The notes under the pieces were generated by a model. The model worked only from the letters and a program-made list of their open reading frames with translations. It was not told the origin of the DNA and searched no databases. Shown in pieces: positions 1 to 9,493 of a stretch of DNA of 64,000 nucleotides. The DNA is from Ophiobolus disseminans (Eukaryota > Ascomycota > Dothideomycetes > Pleosporales > Phaeosphaeriaceae): contig MU006247.1 in the NCBI GenBank assembly GCA_010093685.1, forward strand, positions 62,001 through 126,000, read 5' to 3'. Position 1 is the first letter of the stretch; each line of letters begins with the position of its first letter. The position numbers and the translations under genes are program-made.

Positions 1-1487
1 ATATGCGTCGAGAACTCGGCGCTGACGCGGAGCGAGGCGTGCAAGATTTCAGAGACGCCGTCTCTCAGACATGTGACTCGCTCCGTGACTTCGTAGAGTT
101 TCAACGCTCGCACGAGGTGTGCAGGACCACGTGGTATACCCAGAATGAGGAGAATCTTCTCGAGAGATTGCGTTGGTTTGAAGGAGTGTCAATTCGGACT
201 GGGGAGAAGCCACATGTAAAACACTGCCCAGGTGACGAATGGCTCCCTCACAGCCTTCCTTTCTTGTATGGCTATGCGTTGCAGCACGAGATGGGCCAAT
301 TGCATCTCTGTGGTGTAGAAACTTCCGCCTACCAGGACCGTGTCATGTGTCTGTCGCACGTCTACAATGCTGGGAAGCAGTGTGGCCTTTTACGAACGGA
401 TCGCATATGGGCCGATCTCGAATATCATATTGAGCAGCAAACTGACTCCTTCATGTTTGTAGGGGATCGCCCGAAAGATCTGGCAACATGTGATAGGCGG
501 CTTTCCCTTGCTATGGGGGCGAAGCTGAGTGACGTTGTTTTCAAGAAGCAGACCAAGACTTTGCCATACGGAAGGATACCTCGTGGCCAACGTCGGAAGA
601 ATACAAGACGGCTGAGTATTTTCTCAACCTTTGTCAAACAAAGCTATCAGCATAAAGAACACAAGAGGATCTTGATAGAAGGTGCGTCCGAAGAGGTAGG
701 CGATGGGCCCATATTTATGCTCGAGAACATTGTGCGACATCATCTCCAGGAGCAGGCCACCAAGCTAAATGTCAAGCGATCGCAACACCGTCACACACCT
801 ACCCGAGACTTAACGCCACTGCAAACATTGTCAGCTTTTCGCGACGCCATACAACAGGATGAATTCGCGATACGCTTCGACATGGTGACTCTCAACACCA
901 TCGCCTGGGGAGCCATGTGGATCGTACAAGCATCGCTTGGCAGGTTTGCAGACACCCTAGTAGACGACGACCTTGGTTGGGCAGCACGCAAGCTCTTCGA
1001 GTTCTCCGATCCGGCCCACGCCGTCTTTCAAGCGCTCGGAGGCCCTCCGTTGGCATGGGCCTTGCTGCAAGAGATCATGGATCGAGTGAGTAACTGTTGT
1101 TACCTTCAGGCTGAACGCGACCAATGCATACTCAATGGACCGCGAAACCCGGTAGCCGAGGACTACTTCTTGCCAGTCAGTGTCATCTTTGGAGGATCAG
1201 AGTCGCCGAAGCAAATCAGTGCTGGAGGATTTTCTGGGGATCTGGTGTGCAAGGCCACTTCGCATGAGTACAGCTCATCTGTTTCTCGGTTGTACTGTGA
1301 GAAGCAGAAGCTAGAGCATGAGGCTTGTCGGGACTTTGTGAAGAAGCTGATGGCTGTCGACTGGGAGCAGGAGACCTGGACGCGATTGGTCATCACCTTG
1401 GGATCGACATCGAAGGCATGCGGCGGAGAACCTGAGAGTCTGTTATTCTTGTGGCGCTATACATCCCAAGTTTGGAAAGAACTATAG
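1..1487 (+). CDS. DUF6604-family protein, 5' end outside window
   Basis: The frame is open from the left edge to a TAG stop at 1485-1487, giving about 494 visible residues; a methionine codon at position 3 need not be the real start. It is paralogous to the genes at 2.1-4.3 kb and 22.6-24.8 kb. Shared blocks include a WADL-(D/E)-Y-I-E segment near residues 135-145, a GDRP/GHRP turn near 153, and a C-terminal block (PLQTL-F-DAI-DEF-RFDM) near residues 270-295. Those genes carry the DUF6604 N-terminal motif, which here would lie upstream of the window. The biochemical role of DUF6604 is unknown to me. No intron is needed in the visible part. Confidence 0.7.
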   Translation, partial: MRRELGADAERGVQDFRDAVSQTCDSLRDFVEFQRSHEVCRTTWYTQNEENLLERLRWFEGVSIRTGEKPHVKHCPGDEWLPHSLPFLYGYALQHEMGQLHLCGVETSAYQDRVMCLSHVYNAGKQCGLLRTDRIWADLEYHIEQQTDSFMFVGDRPKDLATCDRRLSLAMGAKLSDVVFKKQTKTLPYGRIPRGQRRKNTRRLSIFSTFVKQSYQHKEHKRILIEGASEEVGDGPIFMLENIVRHHLQEQATKLNVKRSQHRHTPTRDLTPLQTLSAFRDAIQQDEFAIRFDMVTLNTIAWGAMWIVQASLGRFADTLVDDDLGWAARKLFEFSDPAHAVFQALGGPPLAWALLQEIMDRVSNCCYLQAERDQCILNGPRNPVAEDYFLPVSVIFGGSESPKQISAGGFSGDLVCKATSHEYSSSVSRLYCEKQKLEHEACRDFVKKLMAVDWEQETWTRLVITLGSTSKACGGEPESLLFLWRYTSQVWKEL

Positions 1488-2070
1488 AATGATGGTGAGG
1501 CAAAGATAGTCATGGTGATTAATTGATGGTATGGTAATGGTTCTGGATGTAAATAGGTAGGAGCCTATCCGGTGACTTCTCTTTCTCTTATGTTTATCCA
1601 TTCACAAGCTTGCTACTGTTGTATCCCAAGCTTTGTGCAGTTTCACGTCAATAACGCATCATTATCTTATTTCGCCGATAGCCGATCCTGGCTATATGCG
1701 AGATTCAAGAGAGGTCTCGTACAGGCGCATTTGACGGATGGGATCTCGAGGCTGCATGAGAAACATTTACTTATTGCATCCCATGGTCATTCTTCGACCG
1801 CTTGACATCTCGTCTCCGTCTTCCTAGTTGCTAACGACAATATGGTAGATTTCCACTCACGCTATAACCGTGCGTACCCGAGGTGAAAGAGGCATTGTCG
1901 TCATATTTTGCACGTGGCCCGGCCCGGCTATCGTACCGCACTGCGCGACACTCACTCCATCGCAACTTTGCAAGTTTTGGAATCTTCACAATCTTTACAC
2001 TCATTGCGGCTTAGTTCTATCAACACCAGCGTTGAGCTGTACACTGCGGGTGCCCAATGCAGCGCGAATC
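1488..2070. other. Intergenic, no gene seen
   Basis: Short frames here have no ATG context or family resemblance. It separates two DUF6604 copies and would hold the 3' end of the first and any promoter of the second. Confidence 0.6.
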
Positions 2071-4316
2071 ACCATTGGCCTCTCTCCGCTCTTGGTCGAC
2101 ACGTACCGGCGCTACAAACACAACACGAAGGCCTTCTCGCAATGACTCGGTACCATGGCGCGATCTTCGGGATTGGTCGATGACGTCTTTGAAGATGGCA
2201 TTAAGCAGCAACACTCGGGTAAGACAGGACGCAAGAAGGGCAAGAACCGAAAGCCTCGTAAACAGACCGCGGCATACAAAATTCCGATCAACACCTTCAC
2301 CCAGCTCGCCGACGCTATCAAGGACACCAGGACTTCTAAGGTACCTCGCTATATCATGACCATCCTTGGAGACGTCATCAAGGCGCGCAAGGGATGTGCT
2401 GCATGGTACCGCGCCCATCAGACGGAAGAGTCGGATACTTCAAAGCCACACAATGAAGAACATTGGCACATTATCGAAGTGTTGGAAGAAGTCCACCATA
2501 CCTTGCTGCCTCTACAGGAGCGGTTGAAGCCCACAGAGAAAAAGACTGCCACTGAAACACCGCAACCAGCCAATCTATTCGATCTCCTCGAGGTCGAAGA
2601 CTGCCCTGATTGGGATCCAGAAGAGTCGGAATACGGCTTTCGTCAAGGACATTCTTCTGTGACCATACCATAGCTATGGTGATTGAATTTTACGGTTCAG
2701 GTGTCTTGCCAATGTATCAGAGACAAAGCATGGAGCACAAAGGCATCTCTGACGAGGAGCATACACTATTGCAACGCTTGAGCCACTTCAACATGCTGGA
2801 CTGGGTACTCAACGATCCCGACTATGAAAACAACCGTGGGGAGGTATATATGAACGACCTAGTGCTGCGCGCGGTGCGTACGATGAGGAAAGATAAAGAA
2901 TTTCCTACCTGGGCTATTCTCACATGCCAAGTCTTTGTAGATACTCGACGAGAGCTCCGTTCCCAACTTGATCAGGGCCACAAAGATCTCAGAAAGCAAG
3001 GATCATGGATGCTGCAAGTTTGGGCTGATTGTCTAGAGACTGGCAAGAAGAGCGCTGTCAACCGTTTCCATACTCTCAACGACGAAATCATACGGAAATA
3101 TATGGACGGCCTGAGGGAAGCTGTGGAAGGAGACCTAGTTCAAGAGATCATCAATGAATTTTTCGAAGATCATCCCGGAAGGAGCGCCCGATACAACTGG
3201 GGAAGTCATTTTCTCATGAGGAATCATCCTTTGATGTGTGGCCTCATTTTACACAGCAAACTGGTATTTGGCCATCGCATGGGCACGCGGATTGCGGCAG
3301 ATCAGGGCCCTGTGGGAACAGCCATACACCTCAATCATGCAGTTTCTCTAGCAGGATTTACTCCGGTGGGTCGTGCTTGGGCGGACCTGGACTATATCAT
3401 TGAGAAGCATGGTGACGCGTATCTATTCGTAGGCCACCGACCGACGAAACTCTTCGACTGCTTCCGCCACATGAGTCTCTCTTTCGGTACATGCACTTCT
3501 AGTTTCTCTGCGGAAAAAAAGAGGAACGTGAATAGTAGGTATTTGAAGAGGCAACAAGATCCGCCATCCATACAAAAGTTGCACCGGCGCCTAAATCCGA
3601 TATCTCGTTACGCACAAGCTGGTGTCAAGCTAGACGCCAGCACCTTCAGGCCTACACGTGCTGCAGACGACACATTTGTTATGATGGAGCTCCTTGTCAA
3701 TCGGCTGGTCAACTCAAAGGACATTACCTGCCCAGCAGACCCACAGGACGAGAGCGCCGCCCAAAAGATACGCCACATGTCACCGATCCAGTCCCTCACG
3801 ATCTTCAAGCAAGCCCTCAAGGAGGACGACTTTCCTCTCCGTCTCGACCTCATGAGCTTGAAATGGCGATGCATCAAGCTCCTCCGAGGCATTCAGAAGA
3901 TCTGTCTTGAGCAGTCACCCCTGGACTGTCCGCTTGAGCAGTGGGAAGGCGACCGTCACTTGAACGGATTCATCCGACACATGTTTGCCGGTGTTGCCGG
4001 GGTCAAACGCGCGCAACCCACTCGTTTCACTGAAGCATGTGCACTTGTGGTCGATGCCATTATCAGGGAGGGTAATGCAGAGTATCTGAAAGCAGAAGCA
4101 CGCGTAGGAATCAAGCGAGGGACTGCAGTCGACCCAGAGGACGATCCAGAGTGCTTTGAAGACCCGGCGCAGAACTTTGTCCCGCCTAATTTCCGGAAGA
4201 ACATGTCGCAGTACACGGCTGAAGAGTTGGATACGTCCAAGTCAAGAGATGGAGGTGCGATTTTCCCCTTAGGTCCTGGGGACGCAACTCACATGAACGC
4301 TTCGGTCTATGTTTAG
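2071..4316 (+). pseudogene. Decayed DUF6604 gene copy
   Basis: The N-terminal DUF6604 motif (LVDTYRRYKHNTKAFSQ) is encoded at about 2092-2142 but is followed at once by TGA at 2143-2145, where the 24.8-kb paralog has Trp. The same frame resumes (LGTMARSSGLVDDVFE) and runs to a TAG at 2671-2673. No ATG lies in frame ahead of the motif. The downstream part (first ATG 2676, stop ending at 4316, 547 codons) is in another frame, and the paralog's block between the acidic linker and the TNAAIAMI-like segment is mostly missing. The C-terminal 500 residues look intact (WADLDYIIEKHGD; SPIQSLTIFKQALKEDDF). A 32-nt GT-AG span at 2642-2673 is too short to be an intron. Either the 2676 frame makes a truncated protein or the copy is dead. 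Confidence 0.65.
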
Positions 4317-4684
4317 GCTACGCAGACTATCATACGTGGAAGGACTGGTGGGCATCCAATGAATGTGCTAATATGAGTTATGCTTTAGGAACACTGCTGA
4401 GATCTTTGGTTTGATCTGAGGTTTACTCTTCGCAACGAGCTTGGAGTGGTTAGTTCGATAAATGAATGATGAATCTAAAAGATCTGTTCTCTAGTACTGA
4501 CTCTGGCTTCACATTTCTATCTTTTAGCAGCGAAGCGTATTAATAACATGCCTTCACAAAACCAAACCCGAACTCAGCCGAGAAAACTATGACCTAGCGA
4601 GTATAGCCAGGGCTTACTGTGGTTTATAAAACAAGAGCAAACTATCCTGACTTTCTTGTAAGGTCGGCTCTACTAGATGCGATT
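4317..4684. other. AT-rich intergenic sequence
   Basis: No open frame of note; AT-rich tracts follow the DUF6604 relic. I see no repeat boundary. Confidence 0.5.
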
Positions 4685-4903
4685 TTACCCAGGTAACACC
4701 ATGCACCAGTGCTTGGTAAAAGAAAAGCCAGCCTCCAACCCACTCTTTTCAGACCTGGCTGAAATCCACTTGATTTTGGGGTCGGCAGTCTTGTTCTTGG
4801 GGCCGTAGTACCACGTAAACAGGTCCAACTTGTCCTTTGCCGTCGAGTTCAGAGCTGCCATCGCTCTCAGACCAATAAAGACATGTTGGGTACCATGCTT
4901 ATT
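4685..4903 (-). pseudogene. Short coding relic or isolated terminal exon, unknown family
   Basis: On the minus strand a 73-codon frame runs from 4903 to a TAA at 4685-4687. Its composition is protein-like (FIGLRAMAALNSTAKD, LDLFTWYYGPKN, GFSFTKHWCMVLPG), unlike the random frames nearby. An ATG at 4861-4859 would give a 58-residue product. Upstream the frame is closed by TGA, and no convincing acceptor or upstream exon is visible in the AT-rich flank. It could be the last exon of a degraded gene or a real small protein. I do not recognise the family. Confidence 0.4.
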
Positions 4904-5446
4904 CTTTCAAACATAAATATAGTCTATTGTAACTGAAGTGTAGCTCTTCATCTCTTCGAGGTCCGATGATCGAAGTGTTCAAATCCCACTCATCCTAGAT
5001 TCTCAAGGGTACATTTTACAACATGAAGAGGACCAGACGAAATTCTGCCAGCTACTTCTAAAATCCAAAACCTAGACATTGAGATATTTAGATATATGCG
5101 TTGGGCAGAGCAAGCGAAGAACAATTACGGTTGCAGCAAATTTGCAGATTTACTATGTTTTACCCCGCTCCTAGTAAATCGAGAAAGCTAATAAACGGCT
5201 AAGCTTAGCGACTATATGTACGTATGCAAAAGTTGTACTAAATGCTGATCATGCTCTGTAGATAAACGGAGTAGAGTATTTCAATTCCGGCTTACCCAGT
5301 ACCGAGAGCCCCACTCCAAAACCAACTCCAACTCCTCACTCCCATCACCATCACCATCACCATCACCATCTCTCCTCTCACTATCTTTCTCATGATACCC
5401 ATACAACTAAATTTCCAAAGCTGACATAATCACAATCCACTCTACC
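4904..5446. other. AT-rich sequence and leader of the tRNA locus
   Basis: No gene seen. The last 170 bases are C-rich, low in G, and contain the ATCACC microsatellite; they look like the 5' flank of the tRNA transcript. Confidence 0.5.
5341..5371. repeat. (ATCACC)n microsatellite
   Basis: About five tandem copies of a hexamer, 76 bases upstream of the tRNA gene. Confidence 0.85.
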
Positions 5447-5457
5447 GGGCGCTTGGT

Positions 5458-5505
5458 GTAAGCCTCTCCATTCTCTTCCCTCTACATCTCACTAACACAA
5501 CACAG
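5458..5505 (+). other. 48-nt spliceosome-like intron within tRNA A box
   Basis: It begins GTAAGC, has a pyrimidine-rich middle, a CTAAC branch-type motif (within CACTAACAC) about 11 nt before the end, and ends ACACAG. Removal joins GGT to CTAGGGG and rebuilds the A box (T8-G9-G10-Y11...A14). Length and motifs match introns of protein genes in this window. Confidence 0.7.
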
Positions 5506-5516
5506 CTAGGGGTATG

Positions 5517-5569
5517 GTACGTTAACCCCACCCACGACATTCACCCTTCTAATTCCTAATGTTGAATAG
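5517..5569 (+). other. 53-nt spliceosome-like intron within tRNA D arm
   Basis: It begins GTACGT, has CTAAT (within TTCCTAATG) about 10 nt before the end, and ends GAATAG. Removal joins TATG to ATTTTCGC, giving the normal D-stem 3' strand and base 26 before the anticodon stem. Confidence 0.7.
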
Positions 5570-5583
5570 ATTTTCGCTTCGCA

Positions 5584-5594
5584 TGTTATATGTC
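5584..5594 (+). other. 11-nt anticodon-loop tRNA intron
   Basis: Lies between A37 and T38, the standard site cut by eukaryotic tRNA-splicing endonuclease. Without it the loop is TTCGCAT. Confidence 0.75.
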
Positions 5595-5608
5595 TGTGAA
5601 AGGTCGTG

Positions 5609-5619
5609 GGTTCAATTCC
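5609..5619 (+). promoter_or_regulatory. Pol III B box
   Basis: GGTTCAATTCC matches the B-box consensus GGTTCGANTCC with one change. The partner A box is split by the 48-nt insertion in the DNA. Confidence 0.75.
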
Positions 5620-5633
5620 CACAGCGTCCAGTA

Positions 5634-5638
5634 TTTTT
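5634..5638 (+). terminator. Pol III T5 terminator
   Basis: Run of five T residues starting four bases after the discriminator base, as expected for Pol III termination. Confidence 0.65.
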
Positions 5639-5687
5639 GCTGGGTGGTGTGGATGGGAGAAAGTAGAGTGGGTAGGGGTGTTGATAA

Positions 5688-6081
5688 TTTTGGGGGAAGG
5701 GCAGTTGAGGATGGGATAGGATGGGATAGGATGGGAAGGGGTGGGAAGGGATGGAGAGAGGGATTGGGTTGCGTGAGCATATACAGCTTACATTATCATT
5801 AGGCAGTGGATATGTAAGTCCTGCTACAAATTGCTTGACGTATTGCGCAGGGCGGGCAGTGTGGTTCAACTCAAGGCTGTATTGGGAAGGCGTGTGAGCT
5901 TTTTGGGAGAGGGCGGTTAAGGATGGAAAGAGAGGGGTTTAGGGTTAGGTGTGTGAGGATAGACAGCTTACATTATCATTAGACAGTGAATATGTAAATC
6001 GTGTTACAAATTGCTTGATGTTATCGCGCTGGGCCGGCAACGTAATTCAACTCAAGGTTGTGTTGGGAAGGTGTGTAAGCT
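5688..6081. repeat. Diverged tandem duplication, about 180-bp period
   Basis: Unit 1 (about 5688-5899) and unit 2 (about 5900-6081) share aligned blocks: a GGAGAGGGC(A/G)GTT(G/A)AGGATGG start, then a CAGCTTACATTATCATTAG block at 5784 and 5964, then ACAAATTGCTTGA, then TTCAACTCAAGG. Most differences are transitions, with unit 2 mostly carrying A or T. Unit 1 is lengthened by an ATGGGATAGG microsatellite at 5711-5740. No open frame or terminal inverted repeat seen. Confidence 0.75.
5711..5740. repeat. (ATGGGATAGG)n short tandem repeat
   Basis: Nearly three copies of a decamer inside unit 1 of the 180-bp duplication. Confidence 0.8.
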
Positions 6082-6406
6082 CTCAGGTACCACGACGGTC
6101 GTGTTCTTAGTGTGAGGACATGTACTTGGTCGCTGGCTTTAATGTGGACTAACATGACCTTATAGCATCGAGAGGATCAGCACTCTTTGCTAGGTCCAAC
6201 TCGTGAGTACATCCAGGACAATATGAAACAACGACGCTGCAAGCACAACATCACATAATCAACTCATCCAAGACACCCACAGCCTCAATCCATATCATGA
6301 TTGCATTTCATCTCCATCTCTGGTATCGTATACACCCATCCTCCATCATCCATCATATCCACACATCATTGTTCCAGCTCAACGGACCTGCACACCCACA
6401 GCGAGT

Positions 6407-6616
6407 CTATTTCTTACTCGTAACCTCCTCGGCATGCTTCGCAAGCGGATGTTCCGGGTTCGAGCTCAAGCCGCTCTTGGTGTCATCCGAGACCTTCTCA
6501 GCGCCCTTCTCGGGTGCGCCGCCCTGGTCGTTGACGTTGCTGGTTGTCTGGCCGGCTTGGGCGTCGGACTGCTTCTCTGGCTCGGGGGACTGGCGGCCGG
6601 CGTTGGGGGCGGACAT
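6407..6616 (-). CDS. Small conserved fungal protein
   Basis: Single exon, 69 residues, ATG at 6616-6614. The protein is hydrophilic and probably disordered, starting MSAPNAGRQSPEPEKQ and ending in a conserved-looking NPEHPLAKHAEEVTSKK tail. From memory of similar short proteins in filamentous fungi the N-terminal SPEPE and C-terminal PLAK-AEE elements are the recurring parts; I know no function. There are no membrane segments or signal peptide. The first 300 bases upstream contain T-rich and CT-rich stretches typical of a fungal promoter. Confidence 0.65.
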   Translation of the reverse strand: MSAPNAGRQSPEPEKQSDAQAGQTTSNVNDQGGAPEKGAEKVSDDTKSGLSSNPEHPLAKHAEEVTSKK

Positions 6617-7285
6617 ATTTGTTGTGTGTTGGGGGTTTGGTTTGGTTTGAATGGGTCTGTGAGGTGGGCGTTAGGGTGGTGCTGGAGGGGCGAGAATGGT
6701 GATGGATGGTGATGGGGTGGGAGGCGTACGATTGATTTGTGTGTTCGAGTCTGTAGAATACAGTTAGCATCTCTCCCTAATTGTTCTCAGTCTTAGCACA
6801 TACTAATATCTTTTCGAAAGTTCAATTGCGCGTGTCGTGTCAAGAAGTCGCTGCCCCGCGTGCAGCGCGAGTCTTTTGACCTACGCATCGAAGCTGCCCC
6901 ACGTCTACGTCATCGGTCAATCGGGCAAGCATGCACAACATCGACGTCAACCTCAACCGTTTGCATATTGACTTGCATGCTGACGAAGCGCGGGAGGCTA
7001 CCAATTGACGTGGAGCAAATCTTCCGGTGGCTGTAAGTTTTGACGTTGGGCTGGTTTGGGCGTCAAGACTTGCTGCTTAAGCTCGAGCCGGAGATGCAGA
7101 GAATATAGTCTGAGGTCTTTACGGAGATGCTGGGAATCAATGTTATCTTTGATGGGTCGATCTTCGGTCGATCTGAAAAGCACCTTGAAATCATGAGGGC
7201 ATTAATTCACGGAGCATGGACGATACCGTTATGCTTAGTACTGATGCTACAGAAGAACTATGCTGGGATACTGATGCTTTCAAAA
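6617..7285. other. Intergenic between small gene and GPHR-like gene
   Basis: Holds the promoter of the small protein gene (minus strand, to the left) and the 3' end of the GPHR-like gene (minus strand, to the right). No other gene seen. Confidence 0.6.
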
Positions 7286-8936
7286 TCAGCTCCTCTTCCC
7301 CATTTCCACATCTGCCTCCCCATCCCCGTCATCATCCCACTCTTTCCCCTTCAGCCTCCTCCCAACAAACAATCCCATCGCCGTCGCCGCACTTGCCACC
7401 AAGAACCACCCCTCAAACCACCTCTCCGTGAACGCTGGCTCTAGTGGCGCGCCCAGTGCATCGCCAATCTTGCTCTTCATCTCAGGCGGAAGATTACTCC
7501 GTAGCAGCAACGCAGAGCTGATGACATACGTTGCCGCAATTTGCGAGATGATAAGCGCAAAGTTGGTCTTGGTGTGATGCAAAATGCCAGGCACGACGCG
7601 TGCGAATAGGAAAAAGGTTTGCAACACGCTGTTGAAGGAGAGCAGGAGCATGACACCGGAGAGAAGAAAGGAAATTGTGCGGCTCCATGCTACACGGTCG
7701 ATCGTGGGATCCCAGTGCTTTGCTAGTAAGGCGAGGAAGTTATTTATCGGATCGCTGTTTGAGAAGCTGGTGTTGGGTGATGAGAAGCGGCGGAGGGTTG
7801 TGACTGTTGTTGCGGAAATGCGGTATGCGCAATAGATAGCGAAGACGAACGAGAACATATTCACTACGCGACCAAAAGCTGTATGCGAGCGGAGTTGAGT
7901 TTGTCGCCGGTTTTGCAAGACTGACATAGAGTTCTGTAAGGTGTGTCGCATAGTCTCAAGGCCTTGTATCTCGAGCCGCAGGGTGTTGCGCTCTTGTACG
8001 TCGGGATTTCCTCGGATCGATCCAACGACGCGGGTCACAAAGCCTTGTTGTGGGTTGTCGGACAGCTTCCGCTCGACGGCTCGAAGTCGGCTCTCTTTAG
8101 TAAGGAGCATGTCGTTGGTAGCTTGGATGCCGGCTTGTTTGCGAGCAATATCTGACTCCGTGACCTGTGGTAGTTAGCACTGGATGTAGTTCCTCGATCT
8201 AGGAAATACTCACTGGTCGATACTTGACACCGAACGTCTGCCATAACGAGGATATGGCGGCGAATCCAGCCAGCGACGCCATGAGACTGATACCAATAAT
8301 ACCAATTCTCTCCAGACAACCTTCACTGAACGTGTGTTCATGCAGATATGACTCCTCTTGAAGGTAAGAGCCCAGGAGCCCTCTTCCCAGATACCAAAAC
8401 CCTCCGAGCCACGCTGCAAGCCCACAGATTTCCAACAGCCAAGCTATCCTGCGCTGTCCCTTCTGCCCTCCATTCGCGTTCAGGCCTGCCCCTGACACGA
8501 CGGAATGTATCTCGAATGCGGGTGTCGCAACGATGAGTAAGAACAGCAGCGAAGGGAGCGTGAGCTTGAGGGCTAGGGTTCGAGTTGCGGGGTTCACGGT
8601 GTTGGCGATCTCGCAAAAGATGAGCTCAGCGAGGACGGCGGAGAGGGCGATGTTGGTAGAGAATATGATGCTCGCTACAGATCGAGCGTTGGGTTGCAAG
8701 CTCTTGAGCAAAGAAGACTTCGCTCGCGACGCGACAGCAGGGAGATGGCTGGCATCCTGATGCGCCTTGCGGTCGTTGCCTGACAGCAGCGGAAACAGCT
8801 TGTGCGATACTCCTATCGCGACGAAGAGGAATGTCAGGAGGAAAGGCAGCGCGGAAATGATCGTTGTCATGGGGCTTCGGTGAGCCATGTATTCCGGAAC
8901 GCACTCATTACAATCGTCTTCGAGAGGTGGTAGCAT
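7286..8936 (-). CDS. Golgi pH regulator / ABA-GPCR-like membrane protein
   Basis: Two exons, 8936-8214 and 8164-7286; the 49-nt intron 8165-8213 has GTGAGT, GCTAAC and CACAG. The product is 533 residues, typical of GPHR/GTG-family proteins. Five hydrophobic segments lie in the N-terminal half (about residues 22-45, 88-112, 118-140, 165-185, 210-233). A charged central loop follows (residues about 245-325), then the C-terminal ABA_GPCR region with four more membrane segments, including a VVNMFSFVFAIYCAYRI helix. In animals GPHR is an anion channel acidifying the Golgi; plant relatives were proposed as abscisic-acid receptors. The fungal role is not settled. The C-terminal tail is acidic (DDDGDGEADVEMG). 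Confidence 0.85.
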
Positions 8937-9493
8937 GGAGCCGAGTGTGGCTGCGCAGCGGAGTTCACGAGGCTAGCTGTGACTACTTCGGTTTATTTGT
9001 AGAGAGGCACGGCAGGTCCATCGGACGATGGTAACGTAAGTGCATCGAACTGCGGTGGTACAACAGGTGTCCCGGGGCGAGATGGAGGGCACGCAAGGTA
9101 CCACACGGTTTCGCGATGCGTCCGCTAGCCGTGGCTGTCACACGTCATCGCAGCGATCGACGACCAGGGTTCAGCTCAGCAACGTTTCATCCCGACGGAA
9201 CACTTTCTTGAAATTCGTGTTCACGGCGCACGCAGTTTTCAGTGGGATTTCTTCGAGAAGCAGAAACACTGTAACATCGCCGATGAACCATATCTTGTGC
9301 ACTATTCGAACTACTGGATTGACATGAGGCATAAGGTTTATGGGTCATGAGAAGAAGATCTGTTGTCTGGATTGCTGAACCATTCGTAATCATCTCAACT
9401 CCGAATGATAAAGTGAAGTCCCCTAGACTCGTGTCTACACCTGCCCCACCAAATCATGCCCTGGCACCTCAATATCCACCTGTACTGGTACAA
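8937..9493. other. Intergenic, promoter of GPHR-like gene and 3' flank of USP gene
   Basis: No supported gene; short frames are shadows. Confidence 0.6.

Larger units (their letters stand above)
5447..5630 (+). tRNA. tRNA-Ala(CGC) interrupted by three introns
   Basis: Removing 5458-5505, 5517-5569 and 5584-5594 leaves a 72-nt tRNA with every canonical element. The acceptor stem 5447-5453 pairs with 5623-5629, including the G3:U70 pair that marks alanine tRNAs, and the discriminator is A (5630). The D arm has a GTC/GAT stem and a GG-containing loop. The anticodon stem 5572-5576 (TTCGC) pairs with 5596-5600 (GTGAA), and the loop TTCGCAT has anticodon CGC. The variable region is 5 nt. The T stem has five perfect pairs (GTGGG/CCCAC) around the loop TTCAATT. 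A T5 run follows. The 11-nt insertion after position 37 is the usual tRNA-endonuclease intron. The two D-arm insertions are not usual; they carry GT...AG ends and branch-site motifs and restore a textbook A box and D arm when removed. Confidence 0.8.

Noticed and set aside
2642..2673. Possible intron joining the two halves of the decayed DUF6604 gene
   Set aside because: At 32 nt it is shorter than any other intron here, and splicing it would not restore the missing helical block.
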